Notes: generated by a model from the sequence alone, not told the origin. DNA of 56,061 bases from Comamonas aquatica NBRC 14918 (GCF_000739875.1 NZ_BBJR01000052.1:1-56061), one strand, 5' to 3'; counted from the stretch's first letter, positions 35,306-43,397 are shown. Numbers and translations: made by a program.

Positions 35306-36340
35306 ATGCAACGCCGCCACTTTCTGCGCTCTGTGTCTTCCCTGTCCGCCGCTGCAGCCCTGGTGCCCGCCCACACCTGGGCGCAGGGGGCCAAGCCCGC
35401 CCTGACCCCCGTGAAGTTCACCCTGGACTTCAAGGTCACCAGCCAAACCGCACCGTTCTTCCTGGCCGCGGCCAAGGGCTACTACGCCCAGGAGGGGCTG
35501 GACGTGCAGATCGACGTGGGCGCGGGCTCGGTGGCGTCGCTCACGCGTGTGGCCTCCGGGGCCTACGACCTGGGCCTGGGCGACATCAGCGCGCTGATCG
35601 AGGCGCACGCCAAGGGCAGCCTGCCCGTGCAGGCCGTCTACCAGTACTACAACCGCGCGCCCTTCGTCATCATCGGCCGCAAGGACCGCGGCATCACCAC
35701 CCAGATGGCCAGCCTCAAGGGCAAGAAGGTGGCCGCCGCGGCCGTGGAATCCACGCGCCGCAGCTGGCCCATGGTGGCCGAGCAGCAGCAGCTGGGCAGC
35801 GACTTCTTCGAATGGGTGACGACCGACTTCAGCGCGCGCGACAACGTCATGGTGCGCGGGGACGTGGACGCCGCCACCTACTTCCACGACTCGGCCGTGT
35901 CGCTGTTCCAGCGCATGCCGCCCGAGCAGCTGAGCGTGCTGTCCTATGCCGAGGCCGGCGTGCACCTGTACGGCAATGCCATCGTGGCCAGCACCGTACT
36001 GATGAAGGACAAGCCCGAGCTGGTGCGCGGCTTCCTGCGCGCCACCCAGCGTGCCCTGCTGGACGCCCTGGCCAACCCGGCCGAAGCCCTGGCGGCGGTG
36101 CGCACCCGCGAGCCCATGCTGCGCGATGACCAGGAGCGCGCGCGCTGGGCCATCACGCGCACCTACCTGGCGAATGCCGAAACCGCCCAGGTAGGCCTGG
36201 GCCGCATCCAGCCGGCCGTGCTGCAGCAGCAGATCGCGCAGATCGGCAAGACCTTCGGCCTGCCCCAGCTGCCCACGGTGCAGGCGGTGTGGAACACCGG
36301 CTTTCTGCCCACCGCCGTGCAGCAAGGGGTGGGCGCATGA
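35306..36340 (+). CDS. ABC transporter substrate-binding protein, NMT1/SsuA (NitT/TauT) type
   Basis: A 344-residue periplasmic protein. The N-terminus MQRRHFLRS has a Tat-like RRxFL pattern and the signal ends in TWAQG. The body is an NMT1/THI5-like binding protein: LTPVKFTLDFKVTSQTAPFFLAAAKGYYAQEGLDVQI, then SLTRVASGAYDLGLGDISALIEA. It probably binds a purine such as xanthine, urate or guanine, judged from the riboswitch in its leader and the deaminase downstream. No permease or ATPase gene lies nearby, so it must use components encoded elsewhere. AAGGAG precedes the ATG. Confidence 0.9.
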   Translation: MQRRHFLRSVSSLSAAAALVPAHTWAQGAKPALTPVKFTLDFKVTSQTAPFFLAAAKGYYAQEGLDVQIDVGAGSVASLTRVASGAYDLGLGDISALIEAHAKGSLPVQAVYQYYNRAPFVIIGRKDRGITTQMASLKGKKVAAAAVESTRRSWPMVAEQQQLGSDFFEWVTTDFSARDNVMVRGDVDAATYFHDSAVSLFQRMPPEQLSVLSYAEAGVHLYGNAIVASTVLMKDKPELVRGFLRATQRALLDALANPAEALAAVRTREPMLRDDQERARWAITRTYLANAETAQVGLGRIQPAVLQQQIAQIGKTFGLPQLPTVQAVWNTGFLPTAVQQGVGA

Positions 36341-36861
36341 CCGCAGTGACAGCACCTTCCGTGGCCACCTTCCCGGCCGAGCAACCCGTGGCCGAGCGCG
36401 ATGCGACCTACCTGCGCCAGGCGATTGCCCTGTCGCGCACTGCGCGCCAGCGCGGCAACCGGCCCTTTGGCTCGGTCATCGTGGCGCCGGACGGCACGGT
36501 GCTGGGCGCGGGCTGGAACAGCAATGGCGAGTCCGGCGACTGCACCGCGCATGCCGAGGTGCAGGCCATTCGCGAGGCCTGCCAGCGCCACGACCGCACG
36601 GCCCTGGAGCAGGCCACGCTGTATGCCTCTGGCGAGCCCTGTGTGATGTGCGCGGGCGCCATCTTCTGGGCCAACATCCGCCGCGTGGTGTATGGCATTG
36701 ACGACCAGCGCCTGCGCGTGTTCCGCGGCGAGCGCCTGGACCAGCGCGATGTGGAGCTGTCCTGCCGCGACGTGTTCCGTGCCGCGCCGTTCACGGTCGA
36801 GTGCACGGGCCCGTCCCTGGTGGACGAGGCCAGCCAGCCCCACGTCGGCGCCTGGAAGTAG
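36337..36861 (+). CDS. Nucleoside/nucleobase deaminase (guanine-deaminase-like CDA family)
   Basis: A 174-residue zinc-dependent deaminase. The zinc and proton-shuttle residues are in AHAEVQAI (His, catalytic Glu, about residue 70) and EPCVMC (two Cys, about residues 99-104). NRPFGSVIVAPDGTVLGAGWN is typical of the guanine deaminase and related branch. Its start overlaps the stop of the binding-protein gene (ATGA), so both share the xanthine riboswitch leader. Guanine to xanthine is the most economical reaction given that switch, but cytosine or adenosine activity cannot be excluded from sequence alone. Confidence 0.82.
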   Translation: MTAVTAPSVATFPAEQPVAERDATYLRQAIALSRTARQRGNRPFGSVIVAPDGTVLGAGWNSNGESGDCTAHAEVQAIREACQRHDRTALEQATLYASGEPCVMCAGAIFWANIRRVVYGIDDQRLRVFRGERLDQRDVELSCRDVFRAAPFTVECTGPSLVDEASQPHVGAWK

Positions 36862-37001
36862 GGCGCGAGCGCGCGCCGCGGCCCGGGCGCCACTGTGGCG
36901 TGGCAACCACCCAGGCGCCGCCCGGGCTTGGGGCGGCGCGCGGGCCACGGACGCAGGGGCTGCCTACACTGGCTGCAGCTTCACAGCCGCGCGCTGTGCC
37001 A

Positions 37002-37043
37002 CCAGGGACGGCCCTGGCGGAATCCACATCCGGGGACGGCCCC
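37002..37043 (+). ncRNA. Guanidine-II riboswitch (mini-ykkC)
   Basis: Two hairpins with ACGG loops: CCAGGG-ACGG-CCCTGG (37002-37017) and GGGG-ACGG-CCCC (37032-37043), 14 bases apart. Tandem hairpins with ACGR loops define the mini-ykkC (guanidine-II) class. They lie 35 bases before a SugE/Gdx gene, the classical target, and the ribosome-binding site AAGGAG at 37065-37070 follows. The aptamer would control translation by freeing or hiding that site; a third hairpin GCGGTGC/GCACCGC lies between. Confidence 0.92.
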
Positions 37044-37077
37044 TGTGCGGTGCCTGGCACCGCCAAGGAGCAGGGTC

Positions 37078-37398
37078 ATGGCATGGTGGTATCTGTTGGT
37101 GGCAGGGGTGTTGGAGGTGGTGTGGGCCTACACCATGAAGCAGTCGCAGGGCTTCACACGGCTGCTGCCCAGCGTGATCACCGGCGCCACCATGGTCGCC
37201 AGCTTTGGCCTGCTGTCACTGGCCATGCGCACGCTGCCCTTGGGCACGGCCTACACCATCTGGACCGGCATCGGCGCCGTGGGCGCTTTCGTGGTGGGCA
37301 TCACGGTGCTGGGTGAGCAGGTCAGCGCCACGCGCGTGCTGGCGGCCGTGCTGATCGTCTGCGGCCTGGTGCTGATGAAGCTGTCTGCCACCGAGTGA
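37078..37398 (+). CDS. gdx: Guanidinium exporter, small multidrug resistance family
   Basis: A 106-residue SMR protein with four membrane helices. The essential Glu is E13 in VAGVLEVVWAYTMKQSQGFT, a sequence typical of the SugE/Gdx subgroup, and LPLGTAYTIWTGIGAVGAF follows in helix 3. Members export guanidinium in exchange for protons; older annotations call it SugE, a quaternary ammonium efflux protein. The guanidine-II riboswitch in its leader makes the guanidinium role very likely. Start at ATG 37078 with AAGGAG eight bases upstream. Confidence 0.93.
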   Translation: MAWWYLLVAGVLEVVWAYTMKQSQGFTRLLPSVITGATMVASFGLLSLAMRTLPLGTAYTIWTGIGAVGAFVVGITVLGEQVSATRVLAAVLIVCGLVLMKLSATE

Positions 37399-37503
37399 GC
37401 ACGGGGTGCCCGCAGGTCCGTGCGGCGCGTGGCCATGGTGTCCCTTTGGGGCGCACCGCGGCGGCGGCCTTGCCGCCGGGTGCCTTCCCTGGGCTGGGGC
37501 CGG

Positions 37504-37811
37504 TCAGGCCAGCACTACGGCCGTGCCGCTGGCGGACACCATCAGCATGCTGTGCCCCGTGCCCAGGATGGCGTAGTCCAGGTCCACACCCACCACGGCG
37601 TCCGCCCCCAGCTGGATGGCGTGGGCCTGCAGCGCCAGTTCGCGCGCCTTTTGCAGCTCGCATTCGTTGGAGCCCGCGCGCCCGCCTGTCAGGAGCGGAT
37701 GCCGGCAAACATGTCCTTGAACATATCGGTGCTGAGGATGACCTTCCCCGCGACCACGCCGCAGTACTTGCTGATGTGCTTGCCTTCCACGTTCGGGGTG
37801 GTGGTGATCAT
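37504..37811 (-). pseudogene. ybjQ: YbjQ/UPF0145 family gene with a frameshift
   Basis: ATG 37811, with GGAGG just upstream, begins [20 protein letters not shown] and runs to FAGIRS, where it meets a stop at 37689. The family continues in another frame with [18 protein letters not shown] ... [16 protein letters not shown] ... [14 protein letters not shown], ending at 37504. A single base missing in CGCTCCTGAC (a CCC run read as CC) explains the break. Together both parts cover a normal YbjQ of about 102 residues, a pentamer-forming putative heavy-metal-binding protein. It may be a real recent mutation or a sequencing error. Confidence 0.85.
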
Positions 37812-37986
37812 GGGGCCTCCAGGCGCGGCTGCGCATGACGGCATGCTCCAAGGGCGCAGGGCGTGCGCGGTGTAGGACGCAGGCCGAAAGCACCGCGCAA
37901 CCCCGACCAGACCCGGACCAGCGTGCCCGGCCCAGGCCGGCGGGCTGTGGCGCGATGCCCACACCTGGCGCAGGTTGCATGCTGCA

Positions 37987-38015
37987 GTGCAAAAAAATCG
38001 CATGTGGTTTATACT
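37987..38015 (+). promoter_or_regulatory. Promoter of the small transcription unit, candidate
   Basis: TATACT at 38010-38015 matches the -10 consensus in five of six positions. The -35 region at 37987-37992 reads GTGCAA with 17-base spacing, a weak match. Transcription would start near 38022, about 100 bases before the 25-codon ORF. Confidence 0.5.
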
Positions 38016-38124
38016 TACGTCTACGGGTTATCACTTAGAGGTTATCCCGAGGTTGTGCGGTGGTTGAGATGCCCGCCCACAGCCCCCAAGCAAGGCATCT
38101 CGTATTTACAGAAAGAAGACTGTC

Positions 38125-38202
38125 ATGCGCCAAGCCCTCAACACCGTGATCGAGTTGATCCAAGCAGCCCGCGCTGCCCACCTGGAAATCGCCAGCCAGT
38201 AA
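38125..38202 (+). CDS. Possible 25-residue micropeptide
   Basis: ATG 38125 to TAA 38202 encodes a peptide starting MRQALNTVIELIQAARAA and ending HLEIASQ, which would form one amphipathic helix. An AG-rich stretch, AGAAAGAAGA, lies 6-15 bases upstream as a weak ribosome-binding site. The codons are those expected for a GC-rich genome (third positions mostly G or C). The ORF sits between a leader stem and a terminator and overlaps no other gene. I recognise no family. Confidence 0.45.
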   Translation: MRQALNTVIELIQAARAAHLEIASQ

Positions 38203-38250
38203 TCCGGCCCTGGCGGCAGCCGCTGCGGCTGCCTGACAAATGCAGTGACA

Positions 38251-38284
38251 AATGCCCTTCAGCCGCAGGCTGCGGGGCATTTTT
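38251..38284 (+). terminator. Terminator of the small transcription unit
   Basis: AATGCCC/GGGCATT encloses a second stem CAGCC/GGCTG and is followed by TTTTT. It lies 48 bases after the 25-codon ORF and 58 bases before the response regulator gene. Confidence 0.88.
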
Positions 38285-38341
38285 GTTGGGGGTTTGCGCC
38301 GACAGGGGGTGTGGATATGACCCGCATGGCAGACTCGCGCC

Positions 38342-38980
38342 ATGCCCCACCCCACCTTGCTGGTCGCCGACGACCATCCCCTGTTCCGTGCCGCGGTGCT
38401 GCACGTGCTGCGCGAACGCTTTGCGCAGTACCAGACGCTGGAAGCCGCCAGCGCCATGACCGTGAGCAGCACGCTGCAGGCCCACCCCGAGGTGGAGCTG
38501 GTGCTGCTGGACCTGACCATGCCGGGTGCGCGGGGCTTTTCCACGCTGTTGCATGTGCGCGGCGAGTACCCCGAGATCCCGGTGGTCATCATCTCCTCCA
38601 ACGACCACCCGCGCATCATCCGTCGGGCCCAGCAGTTCGGGGCGGCGGGCTTCATCCCCAAATCGGCCCCGGCCGAAGACATCGCGGCCGCCGTGGCGGC
38701 GGTGCTGGACGGTGGCAGCTGGTTTCCGCCGATGGCGGCGGAGCGCTCCGAGGCCGACGCCGAGCTGGCGGCGCGCCTGGCCCAGCTCACGCCGCAGCAG
38801 TTCCGCGTGCTGCTGTGCATTGCCGATGGCCTGCTGAACAAGCAGATCGCGCACGAGCTGGGGCTGGCCGAGAACACCGTCAAGGTGCATGTCACGGCCA
38901 TCCTGAAGAAGCTGGCCTGCTACTCCCGCACCCAGGCCGCGGTGCTGGTCAAAAGCCTGGAAAATGACCGCGAGGCCTGA
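38342..38980 (+). CDS. LuxR/NarL-type response regulator
   Basis: A 212-residue response regulator. The receiver domain (1-120) has the acidic pair in VADDHPLF, the phosphorylated Asp in LLDLTMPGARG (about residue 58) and the Lys in FIPKSAP. The C-terminal LuxR helix-turn-helix reads LTPQQFRVLLCIADGLLNKQIAHELGLAENTVKVHVTAILKKL. No kinase gene adjoins it. The sequence resembles AgmR/ErdR-type regulators, whose partners are NahK-like hybrid kinases; one such kinase lies at 44311-46959, but the pairing is only a guess. Confidence 0.87.
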   Translation: MPHPTLLVADDHPLFRAAVLHVLRERFAQYQTLEAASAMTVSSTLQAHPEVELVLLDLTMPGARGFSTLLHVRGEYPEIPVVIISSNDHPRIIRRAQQFGAAGFIPKSAPAEDIAAAVAAVLDGGSWFPPMAAERSEADAELAARLAQLTPQQFRVLLCIADGLLNKQIAHELGLAENTVKVHVTAILKKLACYSRTQAAVLVKSLENDREA

Positions 38981-39050
38981 GTGGCGCATGCCCTAGGTGG
39001 GGCAGTTGATGATTGGTATTTTGGGGTTTTTGCCCAATGCAGTCAAGCGC

Positions 39051-39470
39051 CTACAGCTCTGGTTTTTGAGTCTCCGATGGCAGCTTGGCGATGACCTTGA
39101 TTTCCAAGATGAAACCGGACAGCCAGGTGACGCCGACGCCGGTCAGCGCGGGGTAGGGCGCCTCGCCCCAGTAGCTGGGCAGGATGCGCCAGATGCGTTC
39201 GAGCTGCTGCGGCGGATCGACGAGGAAGACCGTGACATCGACCACATCGTCAAAGCTGCAGCCAGCGGCCTGCAGCACCGCCTGCAGGTTCTGGAAGGCG
39301 CGGTGCACCTGGGTGTCCAGGTCGGGTTCGGGCGAGCCGTCTTCGCGGCTGCCGACCTGGCCGGAGACAAACAGCCAGCCACCGCTGCGCACCGCCGGGG
39401 AGTAGCGGTGGCGCTCGTACAGGGCGTGGCGCCCGGGTGGAAAAACAGCATCGCGCAGGGGGGAGTGCAT
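39051..39470 (-). CDS. RidA family protein
   Basis: A 139-residue YjgF/YER057c/UK114 protein: YSPAVRSGGWLFVSGQVGSREDGSPEPDLDTQVHRAFQNLQAVLQAAGCSFDDVVDVTVFL is the family core. RidA hydrolyses reactive enamine/imine intermediates from PLP enzymes. The Arg that binds the carboxylate in true RidA is not obvious near the C-terminus (YPALTGVGVTWL), so this is an Rid subgroup with a different substrate. It is divergent from a LysR gene, its likely regulator. Confidence 0.84.
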   Translation of the reverse strand: MHSPLRDAVFPPGRHALYERHRYSPAVRSGGWLFVSGQVGSREDGSPEPDLDTQVHRAFQNLQAVLQAAGCSFDDVVDVTVFLVDPPQQLERIWRILPSYWGEAPYPALTGVGVTWLSGFILEIKVIAKLPSETQKPEL

Positions 39471-39603
39471 GGGGGATCCAAGGTGATAGCGTCCCGCAGG
39501 GACAATGCAGCCACTGTAAGAATCTGGAGCCCGCGGATCGAGGGCCAACCCGTGCCAACACTGTTCGTGAAATCCCAACAATCTCTTTGCCCCTGGAATG
39601 CCC

Positions 39604-40542
39604 ATGGACCGTTTTGATGCCATGCAGGCCTTCGCCCGTGTGGTGGAGGCCGGCAGTTTCACCCAGGCCGCGCAGACGCTGCACATGGGCCGCGCCACCG
39701 TGACCCAGCTGGTGCAGCAGCTTGAAGCGCGGCTGCGCGTCAAGCTCTTGCACCGCACCACGCGCAGGCTGCGCCTGACGGAGCAGGGCGCCCTCTACTA
39801 CGACCGGGTGTGCCGGGTGCTGGCCGAGCTGGAGGAGGCCGAGTCCCAGCTCTCCAGCGCGGCCCACCAGACCCGTGGCCGCCTGCGTGTGGACGTGCCC
39901 AGTCCGCTGGCGCAGCGGGTGCTGATCCCGGCGCTGCCGGACTTCTTTGCGCGCTATCCGGAGATCCAGCTGGAGCTGGGCGTCAGCGACCGCAATGTGG
40001 ACCTGCTGCGTGAGCGGGTGGATTGCGTGCTGCGCGGCGGCAGCATCGACAGCCCCGGCCTGGTGGCGCGCCAGGTCGGCAGCCTGCGCCTGGGGGTGTA
40101 TGCCGCCCCGGCCTACCTGCAGCGCCACGGCACCCCGGCGCACCCGCAGCAGCTGGCCGGCGACGGGCACCACATGGTCGGCCTACTGCAGTCGCGCACC
40201 GGCAAGCCCCGGGTGGCCACGCTGCGGCGGGGCACGGAGTCGGTGGCCCTGCCCGCGCGCTACGTCTGCGCGGTGGACGACGGCAACGCCTATCTGGCGG
40301 CCGGGCTGGCCGGCTTGGGGGTGGTGTGCGTGCCCGACTACATGGCCCAGCCGCATGTGGCCTGCGGGGCCTTGCAGCCGCTGTTTGCCGACTGGCAACT
40401 GCCCGCCATGCCGCTGTCGATCGCCTATCCGCCGCAGCGCCACGTGAGTGCGGCCTTGCGGGCCTTCATCGACTGGGTGGTGGCCCTGATGGCCGTGCAT
40501 GTGCCACGGCCGGAGGATGCACCGCCCGCCGCGCTGGATTGA
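39604..40542 (+). CDS. LysR family transcriptional regulator
   Basis: A LysR-type regulator of about 312 residues (MDRFDAMQAFARVVEAGSFTQAAQTLHMGRATVTQLVQQLEARL; LLHRTTRRLRLTEQG). The effector domain has SDRNVDLLRERVDCVLRGGSI, typical of the CrgA-like subgroup. An ATG two codons upstream (39598) is possible. It is divergent from the RidA gene with 133 bases between the start codons, so it probably controls that gene. Confidence 0.87.
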   Translation: MDRFDAMQAFARVVEAGSFTQAAQTLHMGRATVTQLVQQLEARLRVKLLHRTTRRLRLTEQGALYYDRVCRVLAELEEAESQLSSAAHQTRGRLRVDVPSPLAQRVLIPALPDFFARYPEIQLELGVSDRNVDLLRERVDCVLRGGSIDSPGLVARQVGSLRLGVYAAPAYLQRHGTPAHPQQLAGDGHHMVGLLQSRTGKPRVATLRRGTESVALPARYVCAVDDGNAYLAAGLAGLGVVCVPDYMAQPHVACGALQPLFADWQLPAMPLSIAYPPQRHVSAALRAFIDWVVALMAVHVPRPEDAPPAALD

Positions 40543-40561
40543 GGCGCGGGTGTAGCGCCGC

Positions 40562-41653
40562 TCAGAGCGTGGCGGCCACCCAGCCGGTGGCCAGCACGCC
40601 GAGCTGCCAGTTGCGCCACAGCTGCCAGGTGGGCGTGGCCTGTTCGGTCCAGCGGAACAGCTGGGCGCCGGCCACCACCGACAGCAGCACGGCCGCCAGC
40701 ATGCCCAGGGCATTGGCGGTCACGCTCTGGGGCCAGTGCAGGGTGACCAGGGCGTTCACCAGCAGGCTGGTGGGGAAGTGGATCAGGAAGATGGCGTAGG
40801 AGCGCTGGCCCATCCAGGTCAGCACCGGCCATTGCGGCCAGCGGCCGGCGGGCAACCACAGGCCCTGCAGCACCAGGGCCAGTGCCGTGACGCCGGCGAT
40901 GGCGATGCGGGTGCGCCACTCCAGCAGCAGGGCGCTGCCGGTCAGCAGCAGCATCAGTGCCACCCAGCCCCAGCGCTGCCAGGGGTGGGGCGTGTGCGTG
41001 GCCCACCAGGCCATCATGCCCAGGCCGTAAGCGCCGAGGAAGTACAGCGCCCACACATCCAGGCTGCTGTCCAGGTTCCAGACCCACAGCGAGGCGGCCG
41101 TGGCCAGCACCAAGCCGGTCTGGCCCAGCGCGGGCCAGCGTGGCAGGCGGCGGCTGCACCACAGCCAGACCAGGCACAGGGCGTAGAGCTGGAAGTCAAT
41201 GGCCACGTACCAGACGCCGGCCGACAGGGCTTCCCAATCGCCCAGGCTTTGCACCAGCAGCAGGTGGGCCAGCACCGCATCCCAGGTCGGCGTGGCGGAG
41301 ACCGAATCGTGGTCAAAGCCCCAGCTGCGCACCACCTCGTTGACCACGATGGCGCAGGCCAGAGCGGCGCTGTAGGGCAGGCACAGGCGCACGAAGCGCT
41401 TGCCCAGCACTGGGCCGATGTCGGCATGCCGGGCCTGGCCCTGGGGCGCCAGCGCGGCGGCGGCCCAATAGCCCCCCAGCACCAGGAACAGCTGCACGGC
41501 CATGCGCCCATACTCGTCCAGCCAGCCCAGCAGGCCGGGCCACAGCGGGCGCAGCACGTCGGACATGGGGCCGTAGAAAGCCAGGTGGTGGCAGACGATG
41601 ACCAGGCAGGCCACGGCCTTGACGTGGTCCAGGGCGGTATTGCGGGAAGTCAC
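40562..41653 (-). CDS. Acyltransferase 3 family membrane protein (OafA/YrhL type)
   Basis: A 363-residue integral membrane protein with about ten helices. The N-terminus (LDHVKAVACLVIVCHHLAFYG) has the conserved His after helix 1, and FLVLGGYWAAAAL continues the family pattern. Such proteins transfer acyl groups, usually acetyl, to surface polysaccharides, LPS or other glycans. There is no SGNH domain and no glycan gene cluster around it, so the acceptor is unknown. It converges with the LysR gene, 19 bases apart. Confidence 0.8.
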   Translation of the reverse strand: MTSRNTALDHVKAVACLVIVCHHLAFYGPMSDVLRPLWPGLLGWLDEYGRMAVQLFLVLGGYWAAAALAPQGQARHADIGPVLGKRFVRLCLPYSAALACAIVVNEVVRSWGFDHDSVSATPTWDAVLAHLLLVQSLGDWEALSAGVWYVAIDFQLYALCLVWLWCSRRLPRWPALGQTGLVLATAASLWVWNLDSSLDVWALYFLGAYGLGMMAWWATHTPHPWQRWGWVALMLLLTGSALLLEWRTRIAIAGVTALALVLQGLWLPAGRWPQWPVLTWMGQRSYAIFLIHFPTSLLVNALVTLHWPQSVTANALGMLAAVLLSVVAGAQLFRWTEQATPTWQLWRNWQLGVLATGWVAATL

Positions 41654-41839
41654 GATCCAGAGGGTCTGTTAGGTGTTGTTCTCCCCCCTCAACGCGCCAG
41701 GGGGGCGAATGGCTGACACGCGCAGCCCGCGGCACCCGGTGGCAGGCGCACGGGGGGCGCTGATGGGCCGGGCAGGCTGGCTTGAGGCGTGGCGGCCCTG
41801 GCGCTACAGTGGGCCATCCCTGTTTCACCGGAGTACGGT

Positions 41840-42268
41840 ATGCAAATCAACGAGATCCACCGGGGTCGCCTGATCGACCATGTGCAGCTGGTGGTGCGCG
41901 ATCTGCCGCGCACCCAGGCCTTCTACACCGCCGTGCTGGCGGCGCTGGAGGTGCCCCTGGGCGGCACGGGGGAGGGCTACTTCTGGGCGGACGAGCTGTT
42001 TGTGACCAGTGCCGACAGCGAGGCCGCGCTGGGCCAGCTGACCGGGCGCCACCACCTGGCCTTCCAGGCCCGGGACCGGGCCATGGTCGATGCCTTCTAC
42101 CAGGCCGCGCTGGCCCACGGTGGCCGCGACCACGGCGCCCCCGGGGAGCGCGCCTACCACCCGGGCTACTACGCGGCCTTTGTGCTGGACCCCGATGGCA
42201 ACAACATCGAGGCCGTGTTCCACGGCGAGGCCCAACGCAGCGCACCCTCGGTGCACATCCGCTTCTAG
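41840..42268 (+). CDS. VOC family protein (glyoxalase/dioxygenase superfamily)
   Basis: A 142-residue vicinal-oxygen-chelate protein: IDHVQLVVRDLPRTQAFYTAVLAALEV at the start, HHLAFQARDRAMVDAFYQAAL in the middle, and YYAAFVLDPDGNNIEAVFHG at the end. Metal-ligand positions are His near residue 14, His in HHLAF and Glu in NIEAV. The substrate is unknown. ATG 41840 has GGAG nine bases upstream. Confidence 0.85.
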   Translation: MQINEIHRGRLIDHVQLVVRDLPRTQAFYTAVLAALEVPLGGTGEGYFWADELFVTSADSEAALGQLTGRHHLAFQARDRAMVDAFYQAALAHGGRDHGAPGERAYHPGYYAAFVLDPDGNNIEAVFHGEAQRSAPSVHIRF

Positions 42269-42346
42269 CCGGCGGGCCGGGTCAGCGCAGATCGGTAGGA
42301 AATAGGCCGTGGACCCAGGTGGTATCAGCGCGGGCAGCTCTACTTT

Positions 42347-43393
42347 TTAGGGCGCTGCGGGGCGGGGCCGTGGCTGCGCAGGCCGCTCCGCTTCCACCGG
42401 CCTCGGTGCCGGCGGCGCCGGGTTGATCTCCACCGTGATGTGCACCAGCTCCTCGTGGATGGCGAGCTGCTGGCGGATGGCATCGGGCGTCACGCCGTCG
42501 CGCGCCTCCAGGGCCACGATGCAGGCGTACAGGCCCTTGCCCACGCGCCAGACATGCAGGTCGGTCAGCACCACCGGCTGCGGCGCGGCCGCCAGGACGT
42601 CGCGGATTTCCTGCACCACGGGCGCGTCCATCTCGGCGTCCAGCAGCACCCGGCTGCTGTCGCGCAGCAGGCCCAGGGCCCAGACGGCCACCAGCACCGC
42701 ACCGACCAGGCCCATGGCCGGGTCCAGCCAGGCCGCGCCCCAGAGCATGCCGCCCAGCAGGGCCAGGATGGCCAGCACCGAGGTGGCCGCGTCTGCGACC
42801 ACGTGCAGGTAGGCCGCGCGCAGGTTCAGGTCTTCGGGCGCGTGGTCATCGGCGTGGCCGACGGGGTGGTGCCCGTGGTCATGACCGTGATCGTGACCAT
42901 GATGATGATGGTGGCGGTGGCCGCCGCGCAGCAGCCAGGCGCAGGCCAGATTCACCGCCAGGCCCAGGCCGGCCAGGGCGATGGCCTGGGCGTAATCGAT
43001 GGCCAGGGGCGCGCGCAGCCGGTCCAGGGACTGCACCGCCATCCAGCCGGCGACGAACAGCAGCAGGATGGCGCTGGTGTAGCCCGCCAGCACTTCCAGC
43101 TTCCAGGTGCCGAAGGCGAAACGGCGGTCGCCCGCCAGGCGCCGCGCCGCCACATAGGCCCCCACTGACAGGCCCAGCGCCAGGGCGTGCGAACTCATGT
43201 GCCAGCCGTCGGCCAGCAGTGCCATGGAGTGGAAGTAGTAACCGCCTGCGATCTCCAGCACCATCATGCTCAGGGTCAACCAGACCGCCAGCGTGGTGTT
43301 CTTTTCCGCCAAAGGGTTGCCCGTGTCGAAGCGGTGGCTGTGGGCCCGGGTGCTGGGTGACAAGGGGTTATGGGGCAGGGATTCGGTGTGCAT
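42347..43393 (-). CDS. dmeF: Cation diffusion facilitator, DmeF-type
   Basis: A 348-residue CDF transporter with six membrane helices. Metal-site motifs are HSMALLADGWHMSSH in helix 2 (Asp and His) and AAYLHVVADAATSVLA in helix 5 (His and Asp), the HxxxD patterns of divalent-metal efflux. A His-rich loop (RHHHHHGHDHGHDHGHH) lies between helices 4 and 5, and a cytoplasmic domain follows. The divergent CsoR/RcnR-type gene and the shared operator identify the DmeF/DmeR pair for cobalt or nickel efflux. Confidence 0.9.
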   Translation of the reverse strand: MHTESLPHNPLSPSTRAHSHRFDTGNPLAEKNTTLAVWLTLSMMVLEIAGGYYFHSMALLADGWHMSSHALALGLSVGAYVAARRLAGDRRFAFGTWKLEVLAGYTSAILLLFVAGWMAVQSLDRLRAPLAIDYAQAIALAGLGLAVNLACAWLLRGGHRHHHHHGHDHGHDHGHHPVGHADDHAPEDLNLRAAYLHVVADAATSVLAILALLGGMLWGAAWLDPAMGLVGAVLVAVWALGLLRDSSRVLLDAEMDAPVVQEIRDVLAAAPQPVVLTDLHVWRVGKGLYACIVALEARDGVTPDAIRQQLAIHEELVHITVEINPAPPAPRPVEAERPAQPRPRPAAP

Positions 43394-43397
43394 TTTT

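Larger units (their letters stand above)
38022..38284 (+). ncRNA. Possible structured small RNA or micropeptide mRNA
   Basis: A compact unit of about 263 bases with a promoter-like -10 before it and an intrinsic terminator at its end. It contains a leader stem GAGATGCC/GGCATCTC (38066-38073 with 38094-38101), a 25-codon ORF, a hairpin GGCAGCC/GGCTGCC (38215-38233), and the terminator. I know no Rfam family that fits. It could be a small regulatory RNA, a micropeptide gene, or both. Confidence 0.45.
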
